Assembly (NCBI GenBank): GCA_035945115.1
Contig: DASZAN010000024.1
Coordinates: 1-64,000 of the forward strand
Direction of reading: 5' to 3'
Origin: DAHUYF01 sp035945115
Lineage (GTDB): Bacteria > Pseudomonadota > Alphaproteobacteria > ATCC43930 > CGMCC-115725
DNA: 64,000 nucleotides
Below, piece by piece: positions 7,821 to 17,147 of this stretch (position 1 is its first letter; every line of letters starts with the position of its first letter). Below the pieces are notes generated by a model. It was given only the letters and a program-made list of their open reading frames with translations. It was not told where the DNA came from and did no database searches. Made by a program: the position numbers and the translations under genes.

Positions 7821-9320
7821 CTAACCCGGTCTGTTGAGACCGGTGCGCGTGTTGAACTCTGTGATCAGCCGATCCCATTGGGGGATGGCGGCGTGCAATC
7901 CGCGCCAGAACCGCTGATCACGGCGCCGATCGAACTCTGCGACCGGGACGCCCTGCTGCTCGACCCAGGTGTAATAGCCAAGATTGAAGATGCGGTTTCG
8001 CTCGAGGGTATCGAGCTCGATCGCATGGTCGTCGGCGAGGCCCGCCAAGTGTTGGCCAAAAACCTCGCCAGCATTGACGTCATCGAAGCCGTCGGGGTAG
8101 TGCGTCGCCGCGAATTTCTCCCGCTCGCTCCCATACATCGCCGCGCTGTCGGTCGCGATGGTGACGATCGCGTCGCCGGCGCCCATCCCCAGCCGCTGTG
8201 CCGACTTGATGGCGGCGAGAACGTTCGCGATTCCGGAGAGGCCGAGGCCGCTGAGCTGCGCGATGAGCGCCGGATCGAGCCGGCGGCGGCGAGCGAGATA
8301 CGTTTTTCCGACATCGCTGTTGAACAAGAGATTGAGCGCGTCCGTCGAGCGATCCGATATTCCGACGACGACGTCGGTATTGGTGACGTTGTGGATGAAC
8401 GGGATGTGCTTGTCGCCGATTCCCTGAATATTGTGTTCGCCGTAACCGTTGCAGAGCATCGTCGGGCATTCCAGTGCCTCGACCGCGACAATCTTGGCGC
8501 CGAGTTCGGATTTCAGATAGTCGCCGGCCCCGAGCGTTCCCGCAGAACCCGAAGCGGCGACGAAAGCGGCCAGACGCAGCGAAGTATCGCGATTTCGCGC
8601 ATCGGCAAAGACGCTGCGGAGCGCGGGGCCGGTGCAGACGTAATGCGCCAGGTAATTACCGAACTCGGAGAACTGATTGAGGATGACGTTCGCCGGGTCG
8701 AGCGCCAGCTCGGCGCACTTGTCATAGATCTCCTTGACGTTGCTCTCGGTGCCGGGAGTGCGAACGATATCCTCCCGGTTCGCGACCCAGCGATTGAGCC
8801 AATCGAAGCGCTCGCGGCTCATGCCGGCGGGGAGCACGGCGACGCCGCGGCAGCCGAGGATGCGGGAAATCGCAATTCCGCCGCGGCAGTAATTGCCGGT
8901 CGAGGGCCACACGGCCCGGTGCCGGATGGGGTCGAACTGTCCAGTTACGATCCGCGGGACGAGGCAGCCGTAAGCCGCCAGGACCTTATGCGCTCCGATC
9001 ATCGGGAAATGACAGCCGAGAGCGACAAGAATTCGTGCCTCGACACCCGTCAGGGCCGGTGGGAGATCGACGTACTCTGGGACTGCGCTGGGCCAGGGGT
9101 GCGCCCGATTATTGTGCCAGTGCACGCGAAAGAGGTTGGCAGGAACAGGTGCATCGGAATCGACACGTTCCAGCTCGGCTCTGATCGCGGCCGCTATTGT
9201 ATTTGGTTCGGCAAGCTCCGCGAATGTCGGCAGCACGACACGGACTGCCTTCATGTGTTGCACGGCGCGATCATAGACCTCGCGATCGACGATCTCAGTC
9301 GCAGGTTCCGTCCACCTCAT
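7821..9320 (-). CDS. PLP-dependent enzyme, tryptophan-synthase-beta fold (cysteine synthase-like)
   Basis: A 499-residue fold-type II PLP protein. A GAHKVLAAYG segment (about residue 110) supplies the probable Schiff-base lysine, WPSTGNYCRGGIA is the substrate-loop SxGN motif, and SGSAGTLGAGDYLK is the phosphate-binding glycine cluster. It is longer than cysteine synthase (about 310) and fits the poorly characterised group annotated as PLP-dependent protein beta subunit. Lyase or beta-replacement activity on an amino acid is likely. It stands between the amino-acid ABC importer and the CoA-transferase, all on the same strand, which fits a pathway that imports an amino acid, deaminates it and activates the product. 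That assignment is inference. Confidence 0.8.
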   Translation of the reverse strand: MRWTEPATEIVDREVYDRAVQHMKAVRVVLPTFAELAEPNTIAAAIRAELERVDSDAPVPANLFRVHWHNNRAHPWPSAVPEYVDLPPALTGVEARILVALGCHFPMIGAHKVLAAYGCLVPRIVTGQFDPIRHRAVWPSTGNYCRGGIAISRILGCRGVAVLPAGMSRERFDWLNRWVANREDIVRTPGTESNVKEIYDKCAELALDPANVILNQFSEFGNYLAHYVCTGPALRSVFADARNRDTSLRLAAFVAASGSAGTLGAGDYLKSELGAKIVAVEALECPTMLCNGYGEHNIQGIGDKHIPFIHNVTNTDVVVGISDRSTDALNLLFNSDVGKTYLARRRRLDPALIAQLSGLGLSGIANVLAAIKSAQRLGMGAGDAIVTIATDSAAMYGSEREKFAATHYPDGFDDVNAGEVFGQHLAGLADDHAIELDTLERNRIFNLGYYTWVEQQGVPVAEFDRRRDQRFWRGLHAAIPQWDRLITEFNTRTGLNRPG

Positions 9321-9481
9321 CGCCGATCCCGTCCTCGCACCCCAATGCGACCCTGCTTCCGAGCCGTAGGGCTAGACCCGTCCGGCCCGGCCAACAGGCG
9401 ATTTCCCAGTCTGGCACCTTCGTGCGTATTTATGGTCTTATCATCTTCCCATTTTTGATACCAGTCGGCGAGACTGCCGAG

Positions 9482-10306
9482 CTACAACAAACTGGAGCCG
9501 TGGAAATCCAGGACTTTATTGAGGAATTGCCGGGTGCGCTCCTGCTTGGGCGCACTGAAGAACGTCTCGGGCAGACCCTCCTCGACGATGACGCCGGCGT
9601 CGATCAGGACTGCGCGGTCGGCTGCGAGCCGCGCGAAACCAATCTCGTGCGTCACCACCACCATGGTCATGCCAGCTTTGGAGAGATCGAGCATCACCTT
9701 GAGCACCTCGCTCACCATCTCGGGATCGAGCGCGGAAGTCGGTTCGTCGAATAGCATCACCTTGGGCTTGAGCGCGAGCGCGCGGGCGATCGCGATTCGT
9801 TGCTGCTGACCGCCGGAGAGCTGGTCGGGATAGGCGTTCTCCTTTTCCGACAAGCCGACGAGCGAAAGCAGCCGGCGCGCCTCGGCGATCGCGTCCGTCC
9901 GGCCGATCTTGAGCGCCTTGATCGGTGCCACCGTGATGTTCTCGAGCGCGGTCAGATGCGAGAACAGGTTGAACTGCTGGAACACCATGCCGAAGAAGCG
10001 GCGCTGCAAAGAAACGCGCGCATCCGATAGCTCGACCGTGCGCCCGTTCACATGCTCGTAGCCCATGAGCACGCCGTCGATCTTGACAAATCCCCGGTCC
10101 GGTTTCTCCAGCATATTAAGCGTGCGCAGGAAGGTGCTCTTGCCGCCGCCGCTCGGGCCGACCACAACCACCACCTCGCCCTTGGCTATCCGCATGGTGA
10201 TGCCCTTGAGCACGTGCAGCGGCCCGAAATGCTTGTGAATATTCTCGGCCTCGAGCATCCAGCCGCCGTTCCCCATGCCAGCCTTGATCGAGTCACTGCG
10301 CGTCAT
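9482..10306 (-). CDS. Amino-acid-type ABC transporter ATP-binding protein
   Basis: A 274-residue ATPase of the polar amino acid uptake family (GlnQ/HisP). Walker A is GPSGGGKST, the Q-loop is FQQFNLF, the signature is LSGGQQQR, and Walker B is VMLFDEPTSALDP followed by the switch VTHEIG. Start ATG at 10306; an internal ATG at 10258 is possible because the conserved domain starts there. It overlaps the permease gene by 14 bases, so the two are coupled. It probably energises import with the permease and binding protein just upstream. Confidence 0.93.
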   Translation of the reverse strand: MTRSDSIKAGMGNGGWMLEAENIHKHFGPLHVLKGITMRIAKGEVVVVVGPSGGGKSTFLRTLNMLEKPDRGFVKIDGVLMGYEHVNGRTVELSDARVSLQRRFFGMVFQQFNLFSHLTALENITVAPIKALKIGRTDAIAEARRLLSLVGLSEKENAYPDQLSGGQQQRIAIARALALKPKVMLFDEPTSALDPEMVSEVLKVMLDLSKAGMTMVVVTHEIGFARLAADRAVLIDAGVIVEEGLPETFFSAPKQERTRQFLNKVLDFHGSSLL

Positions 10307-11039
10307 GGGAGAGCAGCACCTGCTCGATCTCCGCGCGCGCGCCGTTCGGCGCCGGCGATGCGCCGCGAGCGGCGGCGGGCGCGTGGCTCCGCGAGAAATG
10401 CGCCTCCAATCGTTTCTGAATGAAGCCCCAGATCGTGGTCATGACGAGGTAGTAGAGCGCCGCGACGATGAAGATCTCCAGCACCTTGAACTGCACCTGA
10501 ATCAGCACCTCGGTCCGGCGCAGCAGCTCCTCCATGGAGATGACGGAAGCGAGCGAGGTGGTTTTGAGCAGGCTGTTGAAGGTATTGCCGAGCGGCGGAA
10601 TAATCACGCGCATCGCCTGCGGCAGGACGATAATTCGCATGGTCATGGCGTGCGTCATGCCGACCGAGCGCGCTGCATCGAACTGACCCTTCGCGACGGA
10701 CAATATACCGGCCCGGATGATCTCCGCGAGATAAGCGCCCTCATTGAGCCCCAATCCCAGAAGGCAGGACTCGATCACGTTGAAGCGGATCCCCAGCTGC
10801 GGCAGCCCGGTGTAGATGATGATGAGCTGCACCAGCACGGGCGTGCCACGCATGAGCCAGATGTAGAACGCCGCGGGCTTGTTGAGGTAGGGCTTCGCAG
10901 ACATCCGCATCAGCGCAGCGATCGTGCCGCAGACCAACCCGATCGCGAGACAAGCGAGCGACAATGCGAGCGTGACGCCTGCCCCCTTCAGCAGGTAGCC
11001 ATTGTGCAGATAGTGCAGGAACGCGCCCCAATCCCACAT
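10293..11039 (-). CDS. Amino-acid-type ABC transporter permease
   Basis: A 248-residue inner membrane protein of the HisM/GlnP family. It opens with a hydrophobic helix containing GAGVTLALSLACLAIGLVCG and has the family's EAA-like loop (YLAEIIRAGILSVAKGQFDA) and the PQAMRVIIPPLGNTF segment that contacts the ATPase. About five membrane helices are visible. The C-terminal 30 residues are rich in Ala and Arg and look dispensable. Its gene starts 28 bases downstream of the binding-protein gene and overlaps the ATPase gene. Confidence 0.92.
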   Translation of the reverse strand: MWDWGAFLHYLHNGYLLKGAGVTLALSLACLAIGLVCGTIAALMRMSAKPYLNKPAAFYIWLMRGTPVLVQLIIIYTGLPQLGIRFNVIESCLLGLGLNEGAYLAEIIRAGILSVAKGQFDAARSVGMTHAMTMRIIVLPQAMRVIIPPLGNTFNSLLKTTSLASVISMEELLRRTEVLIQVQFKVLEIFIVAALYYLVMTTIWGFIQKRLEAHFSRSHAPAAARGASPAPNGARAEIEQVLLSHDAQ

Positions 11040-11066
11040 TCGCCGCGCCCTCTCTCTTCTCCGACG

Positions 11067-11942
11067 TTAGGGTTTGTTCTCGCACTTCGGCGCCGGCAGG
11101 GGCCCAGTCACGACCTTGTAGGGACCCGGCAGCGTGCAGTGGTGATAGCTCGCGAACAGCTTGTCGAAGCTGCCATCCTGCTTCATGTCGTTGAGCACGC
11201 GCGCCACCGCCTCCGCGATGGCTGACTCCTTGAAGGCGAGTGCCTCGGCGTGTGGATCGAAGCCGCTGAAGGCGATCCGGAAGAAACTCTGGCCCTGCTT
11301 CAGGTAGTAGTAGGCCTGCTCCGTGCCGATAAAGGCGCCGTCGACCTGGCCTGCGGAAAGCGTCTGCAGCACCTCGGCGTAGGTCTTGAAGGCCTGGACG
11401 TCGATGCCAGGCTTGCCTGCGGCGATGAGCGCTTCGCTCACCGCCTTGGCGTCGTTGGCATCGACCGTGCCGAGCTCGACGGCGAATTTCTTACCCGAGA
11501 AATAGCTGAGGTCTTTGATCTCGTCCTTGTTGTCTGTGCGGACGACCGCCGCCAGCGTCGAGGCACCGTAAGGGATCATGAGCACCTGCGCGGCGCGCTC
11601 AGGCGTGTAGAACATGAAGGAGTCGATCATGTCGAACCTGCCGTCCTGCAGGCCCGGGATCATGGTCGCGAACTGCACGCTCTCGAACACCATCTTGAGG
11701 CAGAGCCGCTCGGCTATGGCGTTGCCGAGCTCGGGATCGAGCCCGATGATCTCGCCATCCTCGTTGACATACTGAATCGGCGCCACCGTCGGATTGATGG
11801 CGGCGACGAGGGTACCCTTCCGCATCAGCGGCGGATGCCCGATTTTGGGCTCGCAGGCGGCCTGCGCTATGCGCACCGAGAGCCCCAGCGCGACGATAGC
11901 GCTTGCCACGCTTGCGACTATCGAAATTGCTGTCCTGCTCAT
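11067..11942 (-). CDS. Amino-acid-type ABC transporter substrate-binding protein
   Basis: A family 3 extracellular solute-binding protein of 291 residues. The N-terminus MSRTAISIVASVASAIVALG is a Sec signal peptide ending at AQA before a cysteine. The mature part shows LVAAINPTVAPIQYVNEDGE, LGLDPEL-type and MIPGLQDGRFDMI motifs of the family. I chose the ATG at 11942 because GGGAGGGA lies upstream; an ATG at 11957 is possible. It is first of a three-gene importer operon (binding protein, permease, ATPase). The ligand cannot be read from sequence. Confidence 0.9.
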   Translation of the reverse strand: MSRTAISIVASVASAIVALGLSVRIAQAACEPKIGHPPLMRKGTLVAAINPTVAPIQYVNEDGEIIGLDPELGNAIAERLCLKMVFESVQFATMIPGLQDGRFDMIDSFMFYTPERAAQVLMIPYGASTLAAVVRTDNKDEIKDLSYFSGKKFAVELGTVDANDAKAVSEALIAAGKPGIDVQAFKTYAEVLQTLSAGQVDGAFIGTEQAYYYLKQGQSFFRIAFSGFDPHAEALAFKESAIAEAVARVLNDMKQDGSFDKLFASYHHCTLPGPYKVVTGPLPAPKCENKP

Positions 11943-12027
11943 CTCAGTCCCTCCCCTCATGTTGCAATCTTCAAGGAACCGTCCCATGCTTTTCGAGCGC
12001 TATCGCGTCGAGCTGGGAAGGCCGATT

Positions 12028-12879
12028 ATGCCCAAGATTCTTTCCGCCGCCGACATCGAGCAGTTCGAGCGCGATGGTTACACGCGCCCGGTCGGGGTGC
12101 TGACACCGGACGAGATCAAGCGCTACCGGGCGCGGCTCGAGAGCTTCGAGGCCCGCTATCCCGCGCATGTCAAGAAGCTCAAGAGCAAATCGCATCTGCT
12201 CTGCCCGTGGGTGCTGGAGATCGCAGAGCATCCGCGCATTCTCGACGTGTTCGAGGACCTGCTCGGACCCAACATCCTTTGCTGGAGCATGGCTTGGCGG
12301 ATCAAGAAGCCAGACGGCGAGACCTTCGCCGGCTGGCATCAGGACACCGCCTATGGCGGGGTCAAACCGCTGCTCGCTTTTGGCGCGCTCGCCTTCTCGG
12401 AATGCGGCTCGCGCGAAGGATGCTTGCGCATCATCCCAGGGTCGCACAAATGGAACGTGCTGCCGCACGCCGACACGGAGAATCCCAAGAGCATCCTCGC
12501 GCGCGGCCAGTACATCACCGTCGATTTCGACAAGTCCCACATCGTCGACCTTGCGCTCCGGTCCGGCGAGATGGCGGTGATCAACAACGCAATCGTCCAT
12601 TGCTCGGGCACGAACACCTCGACCGATCGGCGGATCATGCTGCTGGTCGAGATGATGCCGACCCACGCGTACCACGTGAACATGCGGGATTCGGCGATCC
12701 TGGTGCGCGGCGTTGACACACATCGCAACTTCGACACCGATCCGCGGCCGGACGCGGAGTTCTCGCCGACCGCTCAAGCCAATTGGAAGAGCGCGATCGA
12801 TCGGCGCGCTAAGATCATCTTCGCGGGGAGCCAGCTGGCGCCCAGCGAAGCCTATGGCGGGACGCGGCCCGCGACCTGA
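12028..12879 (+). CDS. Phytanoyl-CoA dioxygenase (PhyH) family protein
   Basis: A 283-residue Fe(II)/2-oxoglutarate-type dioxygenase. The Fe-binding triad is visible as WHQD (HxD) in the middle and a distal His in NNAIVHCSG, with a downstream Arg (TDRRIM) for the co-substrate. The N-terminus FERDGYTRPVGVLTPDEI is typical of the family. Start ATG at 12028 follows GGGAAGG by 7 bases. It is transcribed divergently from the ABC importer and convergently with the acyl-CoA synthetase, ending 26 bases from it. A second, only moderately similar PhyH protein is encoded at 21340. The substrate is unknown. Confidence 0.88.
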   Translation: MPKILSAADIEQFERDGYTRPVGVLTPDEIKRYRARLESFEARYPAHVKKLKSKSHLLCPWVLEIAEHPRILDVFEDLLGPNILCWSMAWRIKKPDGETFAGWHQDTAYGGVKPLLAFGALAFSECGSREGCLRIIPGSHKWNVLPHADTENPKSILARGQYITVDFDKSHIVDLALRSGEMAVINNAIVHCSGTNTSTDRRIMLLVEMMPTHAYHVNMRDSAILVRGVDTHRNFDTDPRPDAEFSPTAQANWKSAIDRRAKIIFAGSQLAPSEAYGGTRPAT

Positions 12880-12905
12880 GAGCCGGCTCCGTCCGCGCGG
12901 TATCG

Positions 12906-15005
12906 TCAACCGCTCCACGCGATCGTCGCGCGCACGTCCACCGCCAATGCGCCCTTCCCGCGCTCGCGCAGCACCAGCGGATTGATCTCGGCATCGCTGA
13001 GGCGTCGGCCGAGATCGGCGGCGAGCCAGCTCAGTCGCTCGACAACACCCGCGGCCGCCTCGAGATCTAGCGGCGGCTGTCCGCGAATCCCGTCGATCAC
13101 TGGCGCGATCCGGAGCCGGCGCAGCAGCGCAATCGCCTGCTCGCGCGAGACCGGCGCCGGCGCGAGCTCGACGTCGCCTAGCAGCTCCACCAGAATGCCC
13201 CCGGAGCCCGCCAGCACGATTGGTCCGAATTGTGGATCGCGTCGGATGCCGACGATCAGCTCCGCCCCGCCGCGCGCCATCTCCTGCACCACGCATCCCA
13301 CGAAGGCGCCGGTGTGTGTCTTCGCGAGCGAAGACGCAATCGCTTGCCATGCAGCGCGGAGTGCTCCCTCGTCGCGGAGATCGAGCTTCACCGCACCCAC
13401 GTCGCTTTTGTGCACGAGATCGCGCGCAACCCCCTTTAACACGACGGGAAACCCGATCTCGCGCGCAGCCGCAACCGCGGCGTCGAGATCGTGCGCCATC
13501 TTCTCGCGGGCGACGGGAACACCATAGCCGCGCAGCAAGCTTGATATGTCCGCGCCATCCGCAGATGGAGGCAGCCCCGCGGGGCGAGTCTTCGGCGCGG
13601 CCGTAGTCTTTCGGGCGCGATGATACTCGATGAGATGTCCGATCACACGCAGCATGCCGTCGTCCGGCGCCTCGAAGACGGGCACGCCAAGCTCGCGGAG
13701 CGCCGCGCGCGGACGATCGGCCGCGGGGCCTGGGAGCACCGAGCACAGGATCGGCTTGCCGCTCGCCAGACCCTCCGCCGCGAGGAGTCGCGTGCGCGTC
13801 TCGAAGAAGGGCATCGAGCTCAAGGCCATGGCGATGACTGCCGCGTCGGGATCGCGCGCCAGCGCCTTCATCGCGGCACCGGCGATCTCCACGGACTCCG
13901 GCGGTTTGCGTCCGCCGAGGTCGACGGGATTGTCGGCTTGCGGCGGCAGGAGGACCTCGGAGAGTGCGGCCTTGGTCGTGGGGGAGAGCTGCGCGAGGCG
14001 CAGACCCGCCTCCGAGATGCGATCGGAGAGAATCCCGGTGCTGCCTCCCGAGCCCGAGATGGCGGCGATGCCGTCGCCCTGAAGCGTCGGCCAGCGCGCA
14101 AGCACGTCGGCGAGCCGAACCATCACGGTCGGATCGTTCACGAGGATCACGCCGTGCTCGCGACAGATCGCACGAAACACCTCGTAGGATCCCGCGAGGC
14201 TCGCCGTGTGCGAGCGCGCAGCCTTGACACCCGCAGGTGTCCGACCGGTCTTGAGCACGATCATCGGCTTGCCGGCAGCACGGCTCGCTGCCGCGCCCTG
14301 AACGAAGCGCGCGGGGTCGACGAAGCCCTCGACGTAGACGCAGATCACGCTCGTCGCGGGATCGCCGATCATGTATTCGATAAAATCGCAGAGCTCGAGA
14401 TCGCATTGATTGCCAAGTGAGACGCAGGCACTGAAGCCGATGCCATCGCCGTAGGCGCGGTCGAACATCGAGACCATCAGCGCGCCGCTCTGGCTCACGA
14501 GGCCGATGTTACCGACCAGAAGCCGCTCTGCATCGAGGACCACCGACGAGCAGAGCGTGAGACGAAAGGCTGGATTGAGGAAGCCCATGCAGTTGGGCCC
14601 GATGATGCGCATACCGGACTTGCGGCCGAGCGCAGCGATCTCCGCCTGTCGCGCGGCACCTTCGTCGCTCGCTTCGGCGAAACCGGTGGTCATGATCACG
14701 CAGCAGCCGACGCCCGCCCCGGCGCATTGGGCGATACTGCCGACCAGCTCTGACGACGGCACCGCGAGGATCGTTACATCGACTTTGTCGGGGGACTGGC
14801 CGATCGTGGCATGGGCAGGATGACCGAAGACCTCGCTCCGACGCGGATTGATCGGCACGATTCGACCGCCGAACCGATGCTTGGTCAGGAAGTACATGAT
14901 CCGGCCACCGAACTTGTCCCGGTTGTCCGACGCGCCGAATACCGCGACCGAGCGCGGATGGAGGATTTCCCTGATCGATAGCCGCGGCGGGGCGCGCTCC
15001 ATCAT
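12906..15005 (-). CDS. Acetate-CoA ligase (ADP-forming)-like acyl-CoA synthetase
   Basis: About 699 residues combining, in order, a CoA-binding Rossmann domain (SVAVFGASDNRDKFGG), two succinyl-CoA-ligase-like domains (IGPNCMGFLNP; SQSGALMVSM; the phosphohistidine region SHTASLAGSYEVF) and a C-terminal ATP-grasp domain (IGFPVVLKGVARDLVHKSDVG). This is the fused alpha-beta layout of NDP-forming acyl-CoA synthetases. Start ATG at 15005 (or 15002) follows GAGG and lies 9 bases from the stop of the acyl-CoA dehydrogenase gene, so the three minus-strand genes form an operon. It would activate an acid to its CoA thioester at the entry of a beta-oxidation-like route. Confidence 0.88.
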   Translation of the reverse strand: MMERAPPRLSIREILHPRSVAVFGASDNRDKFGGRIMYFLTKHRFGGRIVPINPRRSEVFGHPAHATIGQSPDKVDVTILAVPSSELVGSIAQCAGAGVGCCVIMTTGFAEASDEGAARQAEIAALGRKSGMRIIGPNCMGFLNPAFRLTLCSSVVLDAERLLVGNIGLVSQSGALMVSMFDRAYGDGIGFSACVSLGNQCDLELCDFIEYMIGDPATSVICVYVEGFVDPARFVQGAAASRAAGKPMIVLKTGRTPAGVKAARSHTASLAGSYEVFRAICREHGVILVNDPTVMVRLADVLARWPTLQGDGIAAISGSGGSTGILSDRISEAGLRLAQLSPTTKAALSEVLLPPQADNPVDLGGRKPPESVEIAGAAMKALARDPDAAVIAMALSSMPFFETRTRLLAAEGLASGKPILCSVLPGPAADRPRAALRELGVPVFEAPDDGMLRVIGHLIEYHRARKTTAAPKTRPAGLPPSADGADISSLLRGYGVPVAREKMAHDLDAAVAAAREIGFPVVLKGVARDLVHKSDVGAVKLDLRDEGALRAAWQAIASSLAKTHTGAFVGCVVQEMARGGAELIVGIRRDPQFGPIVLAGSGGILVELLGDVELAPAPVSREQAIALLRRLRIAPVIDGIRGQPPLDLEAAAGVVERLSWLAADLGRRLSDAEINPLVLRERGKGALAVDVRATIAWSG

Positions 15006-15013
15006 CGCGATCC

Positions 15014-16162
15014 TCAGGTGAAGGCCGCGGTGCCGAAGAGCTCGCGCCCCACGATGAGGCGCTGAATACCGGAGGTGCCGTCGATCACCGTCAGCATCCG
15101 GCAATCGCGCCAGCACCGCTCGACGCCAGCTTCGCGCGCGAGACCCTGCGCACCCATGCAGTCCATCGCGGTATGGCAGACCTCGACGGCGGTCTCGGTC
15201 GCGAAGAACTTCGCCATTGCGACCTCACCCGGCACCCGGCGGCCGGCATCGAGCGAGCCCAGCGCGCGCAAGGCCAGGAGCCGCGCGGCCTCCAGCTTCG
15301 CCGTTGCCTCGGCAAGCGCCGACTGGATCGCCTGGAACTTCGCCAGCGGCCGGCCGAAGGCGTAGCGGTCTTTCGCATAGGCGATGGACTTGGCAAGCGC
15401 GCGTCGCGCGATCCCCACCGCCTGCATCGCCACGAAGGCGCGCGAGGCCTCGATGCCCCGGTTGAACTGCTCCGCGCCTAAGCCGGCCTCGCCGAGCAAA
15501 TTCTCTTTCGGCACGCGCACGCCCCTGAACCGCAACTCCGCAAAGGAGACACCTTCCATGCCCACCGCTTCGAGCTCGCGGCTCTCCCAGGGCGATTGCC
15601 CGCGATCGAGCACCAGGCGGCTGGTCTTCGGCTTTCCGTCGGCGCCGTCGCCGCTCACCACCAGCAGCGTGATGAGATCGCTCACGCCACCAAGCTTGAT
15701 CCATTTCTTGACGCCGTCCACGCGGAAGGTGCCGTCCTCCTCCATCGCCCTAGTCTTCAAGCCGCGGAGGTCGGAACCCGCTTGAGGCTCGGTAATCGCC
15801 GCGGTGGAGACCATCTCGCCCGAGAAGAGGCGCGGCAGCCAGCGCGCCTTCTGCTCGGGCGTGCCCAGATAGTTGATGGTCCGCGGCGGCACGATCTCGC
15901 CGAGGATCAGAGGGCCGTCCGCCAAAGACTCCAGCAGCAGCCCGTAGTCGACGTAGCTCATGCCGGCTCCGCCGATGTCCCGGGTGATGGTGCTGCCCAG
16001 GTAGCCGAGCGGCCTCAGCGCGCGGTAAATCCTGCGCCACTCGTCCGCGCTCAGCTTCTCGCCGCGCGGCAGCGCATCGGCGATCGGTGCCACTTCCTGA
16101 GCCACGGTTGCCCGCGCCCGCTCTTGCAGCTCAAGCTGCCACTTGCTCGGCTCGAAGTCCAA
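15014..16162 (-). CDS. Acyl-CoA dehydrogenase family protein
   Basis: A 382-residue flavoprotein. Diagnostic segments are AAITEPQAGSDLRGLKT (FAD and substrate binding), RYAFGRPLAKFQAIQ, and the C-terminal GAQGLAREAGVERCWRD with TVIDGTSGIQRLIVGREL. The start is best placed at a TTG at 16162, one base after the stop of the enoyl-CoA hydratase gene, with GAGGGG about 7 bases before it; this gives the usual family length, while longer frames would run through the upstream gene. It probably introduces a 2,3-double bond in an acyl-CoA made by the neighbouring synthetase, followed by hydration by the hydratase. Confidence 0.9.
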   Translation of the reverse strand: MDFEPSKWQLELQERARATVAQEVAPIADALPRGEKLSADEWRRIYRALRPLGYLGSTITRDIGGAGMSYVDYGLLLESLADGPLILGEIVPPRTINYLGTPEQKARWLPRLFSGEMVSTAAITEPQAGSDLRGLKTRAMEEDGTFRVDGVKKWIKLGGVSDLITLLVVSGDGADGKPKTSRLVLDRGQSPWESRELEAVGMEGVSFAELRFRGVRVPKENLLGEAGLGAEQFNRGIEASRAFVAMQAVGIARRALAKSIAYAKDRYAFGRPLAKFQAIQSALAEATAKLEAARLLALRALGSLDAGRRVPGEVAMAKFFATETAVEVCHTAMDCMGAQGLAREAGVERCWRDCRMLTVIDGTSGIQRLIVGRELFGTAAFT

Positions 16163-16163
16163 C

Positions 16164-16943
16164 TCAGCACCCCTCGAAGCGCGGCTTCCGCTTCTCTTTG
16201 AAGGCGGCGAGCCCCTCGTTGTAGTCGTGCGATCCTTGAGTCTTCTCAGACCAATAGGTCTCAAGATGACGCGCGGCAACAACGCCATCCGCGTACTGGG
16301 CGTGGATCGCCTCCTTGATGGAGCGGAACACCAGCGGGGCGCCCGTGGCTACGCGCGCGGCGACGGCAGTGATCTCCGCCTCGAATTTCTCCTCCGGCAC
16401 GACGCGGCTCACGAGCCCCAAGTCCTTCGCCGCGGCGGCGCCGATGTCCTCGCCGAGGATCAGCATATCGAGCGCGCGGTTGCGGCCGATGTAGTGGCAT
16501 AGCCGCACCAAGCTCATGCCCCAGCTCGGCACGATGCCAATGTAGGCGTCGGCGGTGCGGAACTTGGCGGTGTCGGATGCGATCCGCACGTCGCAGGCCG
16601 CGGCGATGGCAAAGCCGCCACCAATGCACCAGCCGCGGATCCCGGCGATCACCGGCTTTGGAAAAGTCTCGATTCGGTCGACGAGCGCGCGACCCGCGTC
16701 GCGAAAAGCTGTCGAAGGATCGGGCTCGCCCTTGGGCTTCTCGTTGAGGTCGGCACCCGCACAAAAGGCGCGATTGCCCGAGCCCGTCAGCACGACAGCG
16801 CGTGTCTCATCGCGCTTCGCCAGCTCGTCAAGGGCTGTTAGGAGCTCGCCTAGTACCTTCGGCGAAACGGTGTTGAGCGGCGGTCGGTTGATCGTGATGA
16901 TCGAAACGCGATCGGAATGATCGAGCCGGATGGTCTGGAACAC
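16164..16943 (-). CDS. Enoyl-CoA hydratase/isomerase family protein
   Basis: A 259-residue crotonase. The oxyanion-hole segments GSGNRAFCAGADLNE and IRGWCIGGGFAIAAACD are clear, as is the C-terminal EGLAAFKEKRKPRFEG typical of this subgroup. The first catalytic Glu position of mitochondrial-type hydratase appears altered (SWGMSLVRLCHYIG region), so hydratase versus another crotonase reaction is open. First gene of the minus-strand trio with the acyl-CoA dehydrogenase and synthetase. Its start faces the Rieske oxygenase gene over a 204-base divergent promoter region with a palindrome. Confidence 0.9.
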   Translation of the reverse strand: MFQTIRLDHSDRVSIITINRPPLNTVSPKVLGELLTALDELAKRDETRAVVLTGSGNRAFCAGADLNEKPKGEPDPSTAFRDAGRALVDRIETFPKPVIAGIRGWCIGGGFAIAAACDVRIASDTAKFRTADAYIGIVPSWGMSLVRLCHYIGRNRALDMLILGEDIGAAAAKDLGLVSRVVPEEKFEAEITAVAARVATGAPLVFRSIKEAIHAQYADGVVAARHLETYWSEKTQGSHDYNEGLAAFKEKRKPRFEGC

Positions 16944-17048
16944 GAGCTCCCTCTCCTCCGCGTCGGTCTGTTTCTACATCGAATAGCACCACCGGTCGCA
17001 GGCGGCGATTAAGGTGTCCTGCAGCCCGCCGGGGTTAATCTCCAGGTT

Positions 17049-17062
17049 ACTAGTTGACTAGT
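17049..17062. promoter_or_regulatory. Palindromic operator candidate between divergent operons
   Basis: The sequence ACTAGTTGACTAGT (two ACTAGT units 2 bases apart, symmetric as a whole) lies roughly midway between the enoyl-CoA hydratase start and the Rieske oxygenase start. A GntR/FCD regulator is encoded as the third gene of the plus-strand operon, and members of that family bind short palindromes of this kind in divergent promoters. The link is inference. Confidence 0.45.
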
Positions 17063-17147
17063 TTTCCGTCCAGGTATTTGCTTCTGGGAAGCTCGCGCGG
17101 CGCGTGGCCGGACGACGCGTATTCTCAAAGGAGGGGCGACCAGCGCC

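Noticed and set aside
7806..9458. A 550-codon plus-strand open frame opposite the PLP enzyme
   Set aside because: The minus strand holds the lysine and glycine motifs of the PLP fold; the plus frame has none.
11971..14406. An 811-codon open frame on the minus strand
   Set aside because: It lies opposite the PhyH gene and in another frame of the acyl-CoA synthetase gene. The product is Arg-rich and shows no family motif, as expected for high-GC shadow frames.
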